Assembly (NCBI RefSeq): GCF_002843425.1
Contig: NZ_NKXO01000030.1
Span: forward strand, 1-45,807
Length of the DNA stretch: 45,807 nucleotides
Reading direction: 5' to 3'
DNA from: Raineya orbicola
GTDB taxonomy: Bacteria; Bacteroidota; Bacteroidia; Cytophagales; Thermonemataceae
The notes under the pieces: model-generated
What the model saw: the letters and a program-made list of their open reading frames with translations, nothing else
Told to the model about the DNA's origin: nothing
Database searches by the model: none
Program-made: the position numbers and the translations under genes
In this document: positions 34,871 to 43,943 of the stretch, in pieces
Position numbering within the stretch: position 1 is the stretch's first letter
Layout: every line of letters begins with the position of its first letter

Positions 34871-35374
34871 TCAGTCCGAAGCAGTATTTTCGGTAGATTT
34901 TTTTAAGTCTGATAAAGGTTTTTCTTGCAAAATTTTCTTTTGCAGTTCTAAAATAGCCCCTACCAAGGCTTCGGGTCGTGGCGGACAGCCCGGTACATAT
35001 ACATCAACAGGAATAATTCTATCAACCCCTTTTACCACGTGATAGCCGTGTTCCCAATAAGGACCTCCACAATTTGCACAACTGCCCATAGAAATTACAT
35101 AACGAGGTTCGGGCATTTGTTCGTAAATTCGGCGTATGCGGTCAGCCATTTTGAACGTAACCGTACCCGAAACTATCAGCACATCAGACTGGCGAGGCGA
35201 AGTGCGAGGAATAACGCCAAATCTATCTAAATCGTAATGCGAGGCATAAGTAGCCATCATCTCTATGGCACAACAAGCCAACCCAAAACTCATCGGAAAA
35301 AGCGAAGAAGCTCTTGCCCAATTGAGCAAATCTTCCAAACGCGTAGTAATAATTTCTCCCTCGCCTGTTTTCAT
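34871..35374 (-). CDS. nuoB: NADH-quinone oxidoreductase subunit B
   Basis: A 167-aa subunit of respiratory complex I that holds the terminal [4Fe-4S] cluster N2 and passes electrons to quinone. Cluster ligands are Cys34, Cys35, Cys99 and Cys130 ([34 protein letters not shown]), with the expected spacing. An in-frame TAA shortly upstream fixes the start. The C-terminal tail (about 20 residues) is polar. No other nuo gene lies beside it, unlike the usual nuoABCD order. It has a TACCTTTG promoter box and is followed 34 nt later by the TPR gene on the same strand. Confidence 0.96.
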   Translation of the reverse strand: MKTGEGEIITTRLEDLLNWARASSLFPMSFGLACCAIEMMATYASHYDLDRFGVIPRTSPRQSDVLIVSGTVTFKMADRIRRIYEQMPEPRYVISMGSCANCGGPYWEHGYHVVKGVDRIIPVDVYVPGCPPRPEALVGAILELQKKILQEKPLSDLKKSTENTASD

Positions 35375-35424
35375 ATTTTGGAGTTCTTAAAAGTTCAAAC
35401 GCTGAATGATACATCTTTGTTTCA

Positions 35425-35432
35425 CAAAGGTA
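35425..35432 (-). promoter_or_regulatory. Promoter -7 box for nuoB
   Basis: TACCTTTG on the minus strand matches TAnnTTTG, 50 nt before the nuoB ATG. A CTTTGT/ACAAAG inverted repeat (35415-35429) overlaps the expected transcription start. Confidence 0.5.
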
Positions 35433-35508
35433 CAAAAACTTAGGGTATTTCGTAAATTTTACAGAGCAATGCCCAAAAGAACAAACTTTTAGGTGTAAAA
35501 CGTTGTTG

Positions 35509-35516
35509 TAAATTTG
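35509..35516 (+). promoter_or_regulatory. Promoter -7 box for the FAD oxidoreductase
   Basis: TAAATTTG matches TAnnTTTG and ends 24 nt before the ATG at 35541. Confidence 0.45.
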
Positions 35517-35540
35517 ATTTTACGACAAATCAAGGCTTTT

Positions 35541-36578
35541 ATGTACGATTGTATTATTGTGGGGCAAGGCATTGCGGGAACGGTTTTGGCTTATACTTTT
35601 CTGAAAAATCAAAAAACACCTTTTGTCATCAGTACCGACAAGTTGCCTTCGGCTTCGCAAGTCGCAGGCGGTATTTTTAACCCTCTTACAGGCAAAAATC
35701 TTGTAAAAACTTGGCTCGCTGATGAATTATTTCCCTTTTTGCATACATTTTACAGAGAGTTGGAGCAGGTTTTGGGTGAGAAATTTTTGCACTCCACGCC
35801 TATTTATCGTCCTTTTCGTTCTATTGAAGAACAAAATGAATGGCTGGCTAAAAGTGCTTTACAAGAGTTTAAGCCTTATCTGAATACAGATGTAAATGAA
35901 AATCAATATTGCTCTGACATTAAAAATCCTTTTGGCGGAGTAGAAACCTTACAAGCAGGTTGGGTTGAACTCCCTAAACTTCTCAATTCGTTTCATTGCT
36001 TTTTGAAAAAAAAATCTTTATATTTCAGGGAAATTTTTGATTATTCGGCTTTGCAGATTTTTTCAGAAAAAGTCGCTTACAAAGATATTGAAGCTGAAAG
36101 AATTATTTTCTGTGAAGGGACTCAAGCTATTCATAACCCTTTTTTTCAAAATTTGCCTTTCAACTTTGCCAAAGGAGAAATGATAGATGTTTGGGTAGAA
36201 GATGCAAGTTTTGAGAGTATTGTTAATCAGGGAGTTAGTTTGATACCTTTGCAAGAAAATACTTACCGAGTAGCTTCAACATATAGCTGGGAAGGCTTAG
36301 ATTGGGAAATTTCCGAAAAAGCCCGAACCGAATTGATAGGAAAGGCAAGAAATTTGCTTAAAAAAGATTTCAGAGTAATTGCCCAAAATGCGGGGGTACG
36401 TCCTGCTACTAAAAACCGCCGACCCATTATCGGCTTACACCCACAAATGCCCCGAGTAGGCATTTTTAATGGTTTAGGTAGCAAAGGCGTTTCGCTTGCA
36501 CCTTATTTGGCAGATAGGTTTTACAAACATATTTACGAAAATGCTCCACTACCTCACGAAATTAACCAACCTGCTTAG
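35541..36578 (+). CDS. FAD-dependent oxidoreductase (DAO family)
   Basis: A 345-aa flavoprotein with an N-terminal Rossmann motif VGQGIAGTVLA (GxGxxG, residues 7-17) and the overall layout of the D-amino-acid oxidase/glycine oxidase superfamily. The C-terminal GVRPATKNRRPIIGLHPQ and FNGLGSKGVSLAPYLADRF segments close the FAD site. The substrate is not evident. The frame opens at TTG 35514; the ATG at 35541 puts the FAD motif at the usual distance from the N-terminus. It overlaps the next gene by 38 bp in another frame, so the two are very likely co-transcribed. Confidence 0.87.
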   Translation: MYDCIIVGQGIAGTVLAYTFLKNQKTPFVISTDKLPSASQVAGGIFNPLTGKNLVKTWLADELFPFLHTFYRELEQVLGEKFLHSTPIYRPFRSIEEQNEWLAKSALQEFKPYLNTDVNENQYCSDIKNPFGGVETLQAGWVELPKLLNSFHCFLKKKSLYFREIFDYSALQIFSEKVAYKDIEAERIIFCEGTQAIHNPFFQNLPFNFAKGEMIDVWVEDASFESIVNQGVSLIPLQENTYRVASTYSWEGLDWEISEKARTELIGKARNLLKKDFRVIAQNAGVRPATKNRRPIIGLHPQMPRVGIFNGLGSKGVSLAPYLADRFYKHIYENAPLPHEINQPA

Positions 36579-39500
36579 AAATTTTGGCAAAATCATTTTT
36601 GCCTTTGCAACTATTCTTTGCTTTTCTTTTCCGCTCTATTCACAAGTAGAAGGGATTACACAAAGACCTTTTGGAAAAAATCGTGTGCAGTTTCAAGAGT
36701 TTGACTGGCGAATGAAAACTACTACCAATTTTGAAGTGTATTACTACGATTTTGGGAGTGCTATTGCCGATTTTGCTTTGCTTTATGCTGAAAGTGAATT
36801 TGATAGAATTACCACTCTTTTAGGGCATAACCCCACTGCCAAAACCAAACTTTTCATCTATAATTCCGTTTCCGATTTGCAACAAAGTAACGTTGGGCTT
36901 GCCAATGAGAACAGCCGTACCATAGGTGGGCAAACGAATTTTATTAAGCCTAAAATTGAAATTCCTTTTACGGGCAGTTTGTACGAGTTTAAGAAAGAAA
37001 TTTCTTTCGGCATTGCCCAGATTTTTGTCAATGAAATGATGTACGGCGGTAATATTCGTGAAATCTTGAAAAATGGAGCTTTGCTCACCCTGCCCGATTG
37101 GTTTATGCCGGGCGTAGCCGCTTTCGTCGCTGATGCGTGGAGTAGCGAAATGGACGATTATATGCGAAATTCTATTGAGTATCCGCAACTCAAACGACCT
37201 CATAAATTAGTGGGCAAAGAGGCAATGCTCGTAGGGCAATCTATTTGGAATTATATTGCTATCAAATACGGCGAAAATAATATTTCCAACATTCTAAACC
37301 TTACGCGTATCATACGTAGCGAAAAAGATGCCATTGCCAGCACTTTGGGCATTTCGTATGAGGATTTTATTGAAGATTGGCGAAATTTTTATTTAGAAAT
37401 GGCAAAACAAGCCAAAAACGATTACGAAGCACTGGATTTTGATACCCAACTCAAAAAACAAAATCATAAACGGAAAACCTACAACGAGGTAAAAATTAGC
37501 CCCAACGGAAAATTTGTCGCTTATTCTGAAAACCGAAACGGACATTACGCCGTGGTGGTGAGGAATTTGGATAATATGAAGCGAAAAGTGGTTTTCAGAG
37601 GCGGCTTTAGACTCAATGCACAAAGAATAAACGAAAAAATCCCACTTTTGGCTTGGTCTGACGATAATCAACTCGCTATTTGTTACAAACATAAAAATAA
37701 AACTCGCTTCCGAATTCTTAAAGTAGGTGAGAGAAAGGTAAAAAAAATAGAGCAACTGCAATTTGAGTTTTTCAATCAGGTTACGGGTTTTGATATTTCA
37801 GCAGATGGGAGTGTGTTGGCTATCAGTAGCGACCGCATCGGTTCGGCAGGCGTGCAAGCAGGTAGTAACGACTTGTACCTTTACACCATTCGTGAGCGTT
37901 TTATGAAACGCCTCACCAATGACCTCTACGACGACACAGACCCCGTTTTTGTGGGCAAAAGCAACGAAATTCTTGTTTTTGCCTCTAATCGCCCTGCGGA
38001 TAGTTTGAACGTTCCGCCCGGTGATTTCAGAACTATTGGAGAAAATTATGACCTTTTCTATTACAATCCGCAAGAATCTGCTAACAAATTAGTTCGTCTT
38101 ACCAATGCCCCGCAAAAAGAATTGTATCCTGTAATGTTTGACGAACAAACAGCTATGTTTTTGAGCGAGCAGAATGGCATTTCTAATCTTTTCAGCGTGA
38201 ATTTGATAAGTAAAGAGGTTCGTCAGCTTACTAATTCAAGGCATAGCATACAGAAATTTAGTGTAGCAGAGCGAGGAAATTTATTTGCCTTTCGTTCTTG
38301 GCACAAGCGTAAAGAAAAACTTATGCTCAAACGAAACTTTGATTTTTCTCAAAACAGAAAAAGCATTCCCACTTCTCGTATTTTGTATTTGAAGCAAAAA
38401 GGTCTTTTACCCGAGCAACAAGCTATTACAGATACTTCTGCCCAAGAAAAACAAGAAGAAAAAGCACAGCAACCCGCAGAACCCGATTACAAACCTGAAA
38501 AACCTTACAATCCCGAAGAAATTGACACAGACGATTATCAGTTTGACCCCGAGGTAGTTAAGGACGTCAAAGAAAAGATGAAAAATCAGAAAAACGATAA
38601 CCTGACAATGGTGAGCGGTTTTTCGCAAAGAAAAAAACAAAACAAAAATCCTGAAATACGTGGTGCCTATCCCTACGAACCGCTTTTTACTACTGAAAGT
38701 AGTGTTTCTACGCCATTTATAGACCCTATTCGTGGCTTTGGCTTGCTTTTTGAAATGGAAGTAAGCGATTTGCTCGAAAATCACCGAATGAAAGGCGGCT
38801 TGTTAGGACTTTTTGACCTTCGTAGTGCCAATTATTTTGCAGAATATCAGTATCTTGCCAATCGTCTTGACCTCATCGCTCGTTATGACAGAAAAAGCAT
38901 TTTTGCCAATAATCCCTCGGTGGGCATTGCTCAACGTTACGCAAGTAATCGTTTTACACTTACCGCTTCCTATCCCTTTACCAATTCTATGCGTGTGAGC
39001 CTAACAGGCGGGTATATGGACAGACGCTCTGTAAATTTGCTTCTACTCACAAAATTCCCCGAGTACATCAGTTATTTGCACACAAGAGCCGAATTTAATT
39101 TTGATAACACCATTTTGAAAGGAGCAAATATGGTGGAGGGAACAAGAGCAAAAATTTATTACGAGTTCAATCCCTCATTTAGCCATATCAACGAAGGTTT
39201 TGATAAGTTAATGTTAGACATTCGCCACTATCAATCTTTGCACAAGGAAATTACTTTTGCTACTCGTTTCAGTGCAGGGGCTTTCGGGGGGCGTTCGCCC
39301 AAACGCTTTATGCTTGGCGGTGTGGATAACAATCTTTCACAACAAGCAGGTTTAGGGGGCAATCCGCCATTAGACATAAGTTTTGAACAGGGCAATCCTG
39401 ATGTGCTTTTTCACGAATTTGCAACTAATTTGCGAGGATTTAACTTCAATAGCCAAAACGGCAAATATTTTATGCTTCTTAATGCCGAATTGCGAGTGCC

Positions 39501-39825
39501 GATTATTAAATATTTGCTTCAAAACTCAATCTCTTCTAACTTTTTCAAAAATCTGCAATTTATTGCCTTCGGTGATTTTGGCTCGGCTTGGAACAATACA
39601 GCCCCTTGGAACAGACAAAATGACGTAAATACACAATTTATTGATACTCCTCCTTTTACCATTATTGTGAATAATTTCAAAAGTCCTTTCCTTGCAAGCT
39701 ATGGTTGGGGCTTTCGGACAACCTTTTTGGGCTATTACCTGAAAGCCGATATAGCTTGGAAAGTGGAAGATTTTGTGGTTACTCCTCGTCCCGTGTGGGT
39801 TATTTCTATGGGGTATGATTTTTAG
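36541..39825 (+). CDS. Outer-membrane protein: peptidase-MA-like, beta-propeller and barrel domains
   Basis: A 1094-aa exported protein. In order: signal peptide (about residues 1-35, ending FPLYSQ); a domain resembling gluzincin peptidase MA (FEVYYYDFGSAIADFA..., then LPDWFMPGVAAFVADAW); TolB/PD40-type beta-propeller repeats around 315-610 (ISPNGKFVAYSENRN, ISADGSVLAISSDR); a Pro/Glu/Lys-rich linker near 625-680; and a C-terminal BamA/surface-antigen-like barrel (about 715-1094) ending VISMGYDF, with the terminal Phe of outer-membrane barrels. Where a peptidase would have HExxH the sequence is EISFGIAQIFVNEMMYG, so the protease fold appears inactive. Start chosen at the ATG before the hydrophobic segment. 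It overlaps rimO by 4 bp. Confidence 0.8.
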   Translation: MLHYLTKLTNLLRNFGKIIFAFATILCFSFPLYSQVEGITQRPFGKNRVQFQEFDWRMKTTTNFEVYYYDFGSAIADFALLYAESEFDRITTLLGHNPTAKTKLFIYNSVSDLQQSNVGLANENSRTIGGQTNFIKPKIEIPFTGSLYEFKKEISFGIAQIFVNEMMYGGNIREILKNGALLTLPDWFMPGVAAFVADAWSSEMDDYMRNSIEYPQLKRPHKLVGKEAMLVGQSIWNYIAIKYGENNISNILNLTRIIRSEKDAIASTLGISYEDFIEDWRNFYLEMAKQAKNDYEALDFDTQLKKQNHKRKTYNEVKISPNGKFVAYSENRNGHYAVVVRNLDNMKRKVVFRGGFRLNAQRINEKIPLLAWSDDNQLAICYKHKNKTRFRILKVGERKVKKIEQLQFEFFNQVTGFDISADGSVLAISSDRIGSAGVQAGSNDLYLYTIRERFMKRLTNDLYDDTDPVFVGKSNEILVFASNRPADSLNVPPGDFRTIGENYDLFYYNPQESANKLVRLTNAPQKELYPVMFDEQTAMFLSEQNGISNLFSVNLISKEVRQLTNSRHSIQKFSVAERGNLFAFRSWHKRKEKLMLKRNFDFSQNRKSIPTSRILYLKQKGLLPEQQAITDTSAQEKQEEKAQQPAEPDYKPEKPYNPEEIDTDDYQFDPEVVKDVKEKMKNQKNDNLTMVSGFSQRKKQNKNPEIRGAYPYEPLFTTESSVSTPFIDPIRGFGLLFEMEVSDLLENHRMKGGLLGLFDLRSANYFAEYQYLANRLDLIARYDRKSIFANNPSVGIAQRYASNRFTLTASYPFTNSMRVSLTGGYMDRRSVNLLLLTKFPEYISYLHTRAEFNFDNTILKGANMVEGTRAKIYYEFNPSFSHINEGFDKLMLDIRHYQSLHKEITFATRFSAGAFGGRSPKRFMLGGVDNNLSQQAGLGGNPPLDISFEQGNPDVLFHEFATNLRGFNFNSQNGKYFMLLNAELRVPIIKYLLQNSISSNFFKNLQFIAFGDFGSAWNNTAPWNRQNDVNTQFIDTPPFTIIVNNFKSPFLASYGWGFRTTFLGYYLKADIAWKVEDFVVTPRPVWVISMGYDF

Positions 39826-41135
39826 ACAAGAATGCCAAACAAATCAAACTCTTGGGCTTCAGTAATGCGAATATTGGCGAAATCGCCTATGCGTACATAG
39901 GTGTTTTTATCGGCTTTTACGAGTACTTCATTATCTACTTCGGGGGAGTCGTGTTCAGTTCTGCCTATAAAATACCCCCCTTCTTTTCTATCAAAAAGCA
40001 CCTTGAAAACTTTGCCCACTTTCTGCTGATTGAGTTCCCAAGAAATTTCTTGCTGAATGTTCATTATTTCAGCGGCACGTTCCTGCTTTACTTCTTGCGG
40101 AACATCATCGGGCATTGTGTAAGAATGTGTTTGCTCCTCGTGAGAATACGTGAAAACACCTAATCTATCAAAACGCATTTTTTCTACAAACTCACACATC
40201 TCTTCAAAGTGTTTTTCGGTCTCGTAAGGGTGTCCGACAATGAGCGTAGTTCGTAAAGCAATTTCAGGTACTTTCTGACGAATTTTGTCCAAAAGCACTT
40301 CTGTTTTTTCACGCGTAATGCCTCTACGCATAATTTTGAGCATTTCCGTTGAGCCGTGTTGTAAAGGCATATCCAAGTATTTGCAAATGTTGGGGTACTT
40401 TTGCATAACGTCCAAAATTTCCATAGGAAAGCCCGCAGGATAAGCATACTGCAAGCGTATCCATTCAATACCTTCTACTTCAGCGAGTTTTTCTAATAAC
40501 AAGTGCAGAGTTCTTTTCCCTTCGGTATCTAATCCATAGTAAGTAAGGTCTTGGGCAATAAGAATAAGTTCTTTGGTGCCTTTTTTAGCAAAATTCTTGG
40601 CTTGCTCCACAAGTTGCTCCATAGGACGCGAAACGTGCTTGCCTCTCATTAGCGGAATGGCACAAAACGAACAAGGGCGGTCGCAACCTTCGGAAATTTT
40701 CAAATAAGCATAATGCGAAGGAGTTGTAAGCAACCTTTCGCCTACGAGTTCGTGTTTGTAGTCGGCTTTAAGGGTTTTGAGCAAACGAGGCAATTCATTT
40801 GTGCCAAAAAAAGCATCTACCTGCGGAATTTCAGCAGAAAGTTCATCTTTGTATCGGTGCGAAAGGCAACCTGTAACGTAAAGTTTATCAATCAAACCTT
40901 CATCTTTGGCATCGGCGTATTGCAAAATGGTATCAATGGATTCTTGCTTGGCATTTTCAATAAAGCCGCAAGTATTGATAATGACAATATTGGCATCGGA
41001 ATTTACTTCTTCGTGAGTAACTTCAAAACGATTGGCTTTGAGTTGGGTAAAAATTTCCTCCGAATCCACCAAATTTTTCGCACAACCCAGAGTAATGATA
41101 TTGACCTTATTTTTGCGTAAAGTTTTGGTTTTCAT
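39822..41135 (-). CDS. rimO: Ribosomal protein uS12 methylthiotransferase RimO
   Basis: A 437-aa radical SAM methylthiotransferase that modifies an Asp of ribosomal protein S12. The N-terminal UPF0004 domain carries cluster ligands Cys18 (TLGCAKNLVDSE), Cys56 (INTCGF) and Cys90 (VTGCLSHRY). The radical SAM cluster is Cys151, Cys155 and Cys158 (SEGCDRPCSFCAIP). A TRAM domain occupies the last 65 residues. TLGCAKNLVDSE and PLMRGKHVSRP point to RimO over MiaB. The methyltransferase gene ends 4 nt upstream, forming a two-gene operon. Confidence 0.96.
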   Translation of the reverse strand: MKTKTLRKNKVNIITLGCAKNLVDSEEIFTQLKANRFEVTHEEVNSDANIVIINTCGFIENAKQESIDTILQYADAKDEGLIDKLYVTGCLSHRYKDELSAEIPQVDAFFGTNELPRLLKTLKADYKHELVGERLLTTPSHYAYLKISEGCDRPCSFCAIPLMRGKHVSRPMEQLVEQAKNFAKKGTKELILIAQDLTYYGLDTEGKRTLHLLLEKLAEVEGIEWIRLQYAYPAGFPMEILDVMQKYPNICKYLDMPLQHGSTEMLKIMRRGITREKTEVLLDKIRQKVPEIALRTTLIVGHPYETEKHFEEMCEFVEKMRFDRLGVFTYSHEEQTHSYTMPDDVPQEVKQERAAEIMNIQQEISWELNQQKVGKVFKVLFDRKEGGYFIGRTEHDSPEVDNEVLVKADKNTYVRIGDFANIRITEAQEFDLFGILV

Positions 41136-41139
41136 TGTT

Positions 41140-41910
41140 TTAATCTTTGTAAGCTACGAAAATCATTTCATTAACATCAAGAGCATAGCGTTTAGTTTCC
41201 TCTGCTGAAAGTGTTTTTACAAAATCATCAACAACTACCCGAAACCCAACAGAAGCAATGCGTTCGGCATAATCTCTGCCATAGAGTCTCAAATGGTCGC
41301 TTTGTCCGAAGGCTTTTTCACGTTCTTTGGGCGAGGTAATGTTTTTATCTTCATAAGTTTGCGGTAAGTTCCAATCCAATGGCGATTGCAAAATAGCCCA
41401 ACCGCCTCGTTTCAGCACTCTACGAATTTCTCGCAATGCCTGCAAATCATCTGTTACGTGTTCTAAAACGTGATTGCAAAAAACCACATCAAAACTATCA
41501 TCAGCAAAAGGCATTCGGTGAATATCCATTTTCACTTTTGCCCAAGGCGATTCTAAATCAGCAGTGATGTATTCTTGTAAATTAGAGAGCTTTTCAAATT
41601 TTTTCAGAAAACAAATTTCAGGGGCAATATGCAAGACTTTTAGCGGAGCTTGGAAAAAATTGGTTTTTCTTTGTAAGTAAAGCCAAAGCAAACGATGACG
41701 CTCCAATGAAAGAGAATCAGGGCAAAGGGCGTTCTCGCGAGGTTTTATTCTGCCATAAGGCAAAAATTTTCGGTAAGTTTTGCCTGAAATAGGGCATTGT
41801 ACCTGATTGCCTCTGTAAAATACCGACACCACACGCAAAGCACCTATGCCAAATTTCTGCAAATACTTACGAGGTACAAAACGAATAAAGAAACGAATTA
41901 AATGTTTCAT
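41140..41910 (-). CDS. Class I SAM-dependent methyltransferase
   Basis: A 256-aa methyltransferase of the Methyltransf_11 type. Residues of about 90-110 (LKVLHIAPEICFLKKFEKL) are a divergent motif I. YITADLESPWAKVKMDIHRMPFADDSFDVVFCNHVLEHVTDD and LREIRRVLKRGGWAILQSPL are the following motifs. The N-terminal part holds QCPISGKTYRKFLPYG and NALCPDSLSLERHRLLWLYL; related proteins often have CPxC pairs there, but here the second Cys of each is Ser. The substrate is unknown. It precedes rimO by 4 nt and has a TACCTTTG box upstream. Confidence 0.88.
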   Translation of the reverse strand: MKHLIRFFIRFVPRKYLQKFGIGALRVVSVFYRGNQVQCPISGKTYRKFLPYGRIKPRENALCPDSLSLERHRLLWLYLQRKTNFFQAPLKVLHIAPEICFLKKFEKLSNLQEYITADLESPWAKVKMDIHRMPFADDSFDVVFCNHVLEHVTDDLQALREIRRVLKRGGWAILQSPLDWNLPQTYEDKNITSPKEREKAFGQSDHLRLYGRDYAERIASVGFRVVVDDFVKTLSAEETKRYALDVNEMIFVAYKD

Positions 41911-41929
41911 TTGTTAGTAAAATAAGGCA

Positions 41930-41937
41930 CAAAGGTA
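41930..41937 (-). promoter_or_regulatory. Promoter -7 box of the methyltransferase-rimO operon
   Basis: TACCTTTG on the minus strand matches TAnnTTTG, 19 nt before the methyltransferase ATG. Confidence 0.5.
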
Positions 41938-41987
41938 CAAAATTTTGTAAAATATTCTGCAAGTTAGAGTAATCCAAAGAAGTTACG

Positions 41988-41995
41988 TATCTTTG
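41988..41995 (+). promoter_or_regulatory. Promoter -7 box of the purF-like gene
   Basis: TATCTTTG matches TAnnTTTG, 40 nt before the ATG at 42036. It shares the 125-bp divergent region with the methyltransferase promoter box. Confidence 0.5.
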
Positions 41996-42035
41996 CAGAA
42001 AAATTGTAGTTTTTGGTTTCTAAACTTTTGGCAAA

Positions 42036-43874
42036 ATGTGTGGCATTGGCTTTATTCGCTTGCGAAAACCTTATCAATACTACCTGGATAAATACGGCTC
42101 TGTGCTTTATCCTTTGCAAAAATTGTATATGCTAATGGATAAACAAAGCAACCGCGGACAAGACGGAGCAGGAGTAGCGGTTATAAAGTTAGATGTACCA
42201 CCAGGGAATCGTTACATAAGTAGGTATCGTTCTATCAAACAACAGGCTACGCATAAAATTTTCAAAAAGATTGCCAAGAAAATCAAAAAAGCTGTCAAAG
42301 GGCATAAAAAAGAGGCTCTCAATGCCCAATGGCTCAAAGAAAATGTAGCTTTTACAGGAGAATTGCTTTTAGGACATTTACGCTACGGCACACACGGCTT
42401 GAATAGCATAGAAAATTGCCACCCATTTTTGCGTCAGAATAATTGGAGAAGCAGAAATTTAGTGTTGGCAGGCAATTTTAATATGACCAACAACGATGAA
42501 CTTTTTGAAAAACTGCTTCAACTTGGTCAGCACCCCAAAGAAAAAATTGATACCGTAACCGTACTTGAAAAAATCGGGCATTTTTTAGATGAGGAAAATC
42601 AACTCATTTATGACGCTCACAAAGAACTCTACACCAAGCAAGAAATGTCGGCGGTGATTGAGGAAAAAATTGATTTACAAAGAGTTTTACGAAGAGCTTG
42701 CAAAGATTTTGACGGAGGCTATGCCATTGTAGGAATGACAGGCTATGGGGCGGCATTTGTAGCTCGCGACCCTGCGGGTATTCGTCCTGCTTATTTTTGG
42801 GCAAATGATGAATTTATCGTAGTAGCTTCTGAAAGAGCCGCTATTAAACTTGCTTTTGATGCTTCCTATGAGGAAATTGAAGAAATAAAACCTGCTCACG
42901 CTCTTATTATTCATAAAAATGCTACTTTTGAGCAAAAACCTTTTGCCGAGCCTTTGCCTCAGAAATCTTGCAGTTTTGAACGCATTTATTTTTCACGGGG
43001 AACAGACCCTGCTATCTATCAGGAACGCAAGCAGTTAGGCTTTTTACTTGCTCCCAAAGTTTTAGAAGCCATTGGGTACGATTTGGAAAATACTATTTTT
43101 TCTTACGTTCCTAATACAGCCGAAACCTCTTTTTTAGGACTTCTGAAAGGTTTAGAGTATCATTTAGAGCAAAAACGAAAAGAACTTTTGCAAAAGCAAG
43201 ATTATCAAAATCTTGAAAAAATCATTTCCTCACGCATACGTGTAGAAAAGTTGGTTATCAAAGATGCCAAACTCCGTACTTTTATCACTGATGATAGCCA
43301 TCGCAAAGAGCTGGTAAATTCTGTCTATGACACTACTTACAACGTAGTTCGTAAAAAGCAAGATACGCTTGTTATCATTGATGATTCTATCGTAAGAGGC
43401 ACTACATTGGAAGAGAGCATTTTGCAGATGCTTGATAAACTTGAACCCAAAAAAATCATTATTGTTTCTTCTGCTCCGCAAATTCGCTATCCTGATTGTT
43501 ACGGAATTGATATGTCCAAAATGGGTGAATTTGTTGCTTTTCGGGCAATGTTAGAACTACTGAAAGAACGAGGCGAACATATTGTTTTTGATGAAAAATT
43601 GCTTAGTGAAAATGAAAATCTCGCTCAAAAATGGTATAATCTTTTCACCGAAGAGCAAATTTCTGCGAAAATTGCTCAAATGATTAAGCAAAAAAGTAAA
43701 ATTCAGGCAGAAGTGGAAGTTATTTATCAAAGTATAGAAAACCTGCACAAAGCCTGCCCCCAACACCAAGGCGATTGGTATTTTACAGGTAATTATCCCA
43801 CACTTGGCGGCTATAAAGTCGTGAATAAATCGTTAAAAAACTATTTGGAGGGCAGATTGGAAAGGGCTTATTGA
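42036..43874 (+). CDS. Amidophosphoribosyltransferase, long Bacteroidota variant
   Basis: A 612-aa protein of the PurF type, which makes phosphoribosylamine from PRPP and glutamine. The N-terminal Ntn glutaminase domain begins MCGIGFIRL with nucleophile Cys2, followed by NRGQDGAG, HLRYGTHG and the DGGYAIVGM and RDPAGIRPAYF segments. The C-terminal phosphoribosyltransferase domain has the PRPP loop VIIDDSIVRGTT at about 446-457. It is about 130 residues longer than classical PurF because of inserts (for example around 65-105) and a C-terminal extension. No propeptide precedes Cys2, since a TAA stands in frame 15 nt upstream of the ATG. Whether it replaces or accompanies a classical purF is not visible, so no symbol is given. 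Confidence 0.87.
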   Translation: MCGIGFIRLRKPYQYYLDKYGSVLYPLQKLYMLMDKQSNRGQDGAGVAVIKLDVPPGNRYISRYRSIKQQATHKIFKKIAKKIKKAVKGHKKEALNAQWLKENVAFTGELLLGHLRYGTHGLNSIENCHPFLRQNNWRSRNLVLAGNFNMTNNDELFEKLLQLGQHPKEKIDTVTVLEKIGHFLDEENQLIYDAHKELYTKQEMSAVIEEKIDLQRVLRRACKDFDGGYAIVGMTGYGAAFVARDPAGIRPAYFWANDEFIVVASERAAIKLAFDASYEEIEEIKPAHALIIHKNATFEQKPFAEPLPQKSCSFERIYFSRGTDPAIYQERKQLGFLLAPKVLEAIGYDLENTIFSYVPNTAETSFLGLLKGLEYHLEQKRKELLQKQDYQNLEKIISSRIRVEKLVIKDAKLRTFITDDSHRKELVNSVYDTTYNVVRKKQDTLVIIDDSIVRGTTLEESILQMLDKLEPKKIIIVSSAPQIRYPDCYGIDMSKMGEFVAFRAMLELLKERGEHIVFDEKLLSENENLAQKWYNLFTEEQISAKIAQMIKQKSKIQAEVEVIYQSIENLHKACPQHQGDWYFTGNYPTLGGYKVVNKSLKNYLEGRLERAY

Positions 43875-43943
43875 AATGCAAAGGGCGAAAATAATACGCT
43901 TTTATCGTAGCAAGCCATAAAATTTATTTCCAAAATTTTCACT

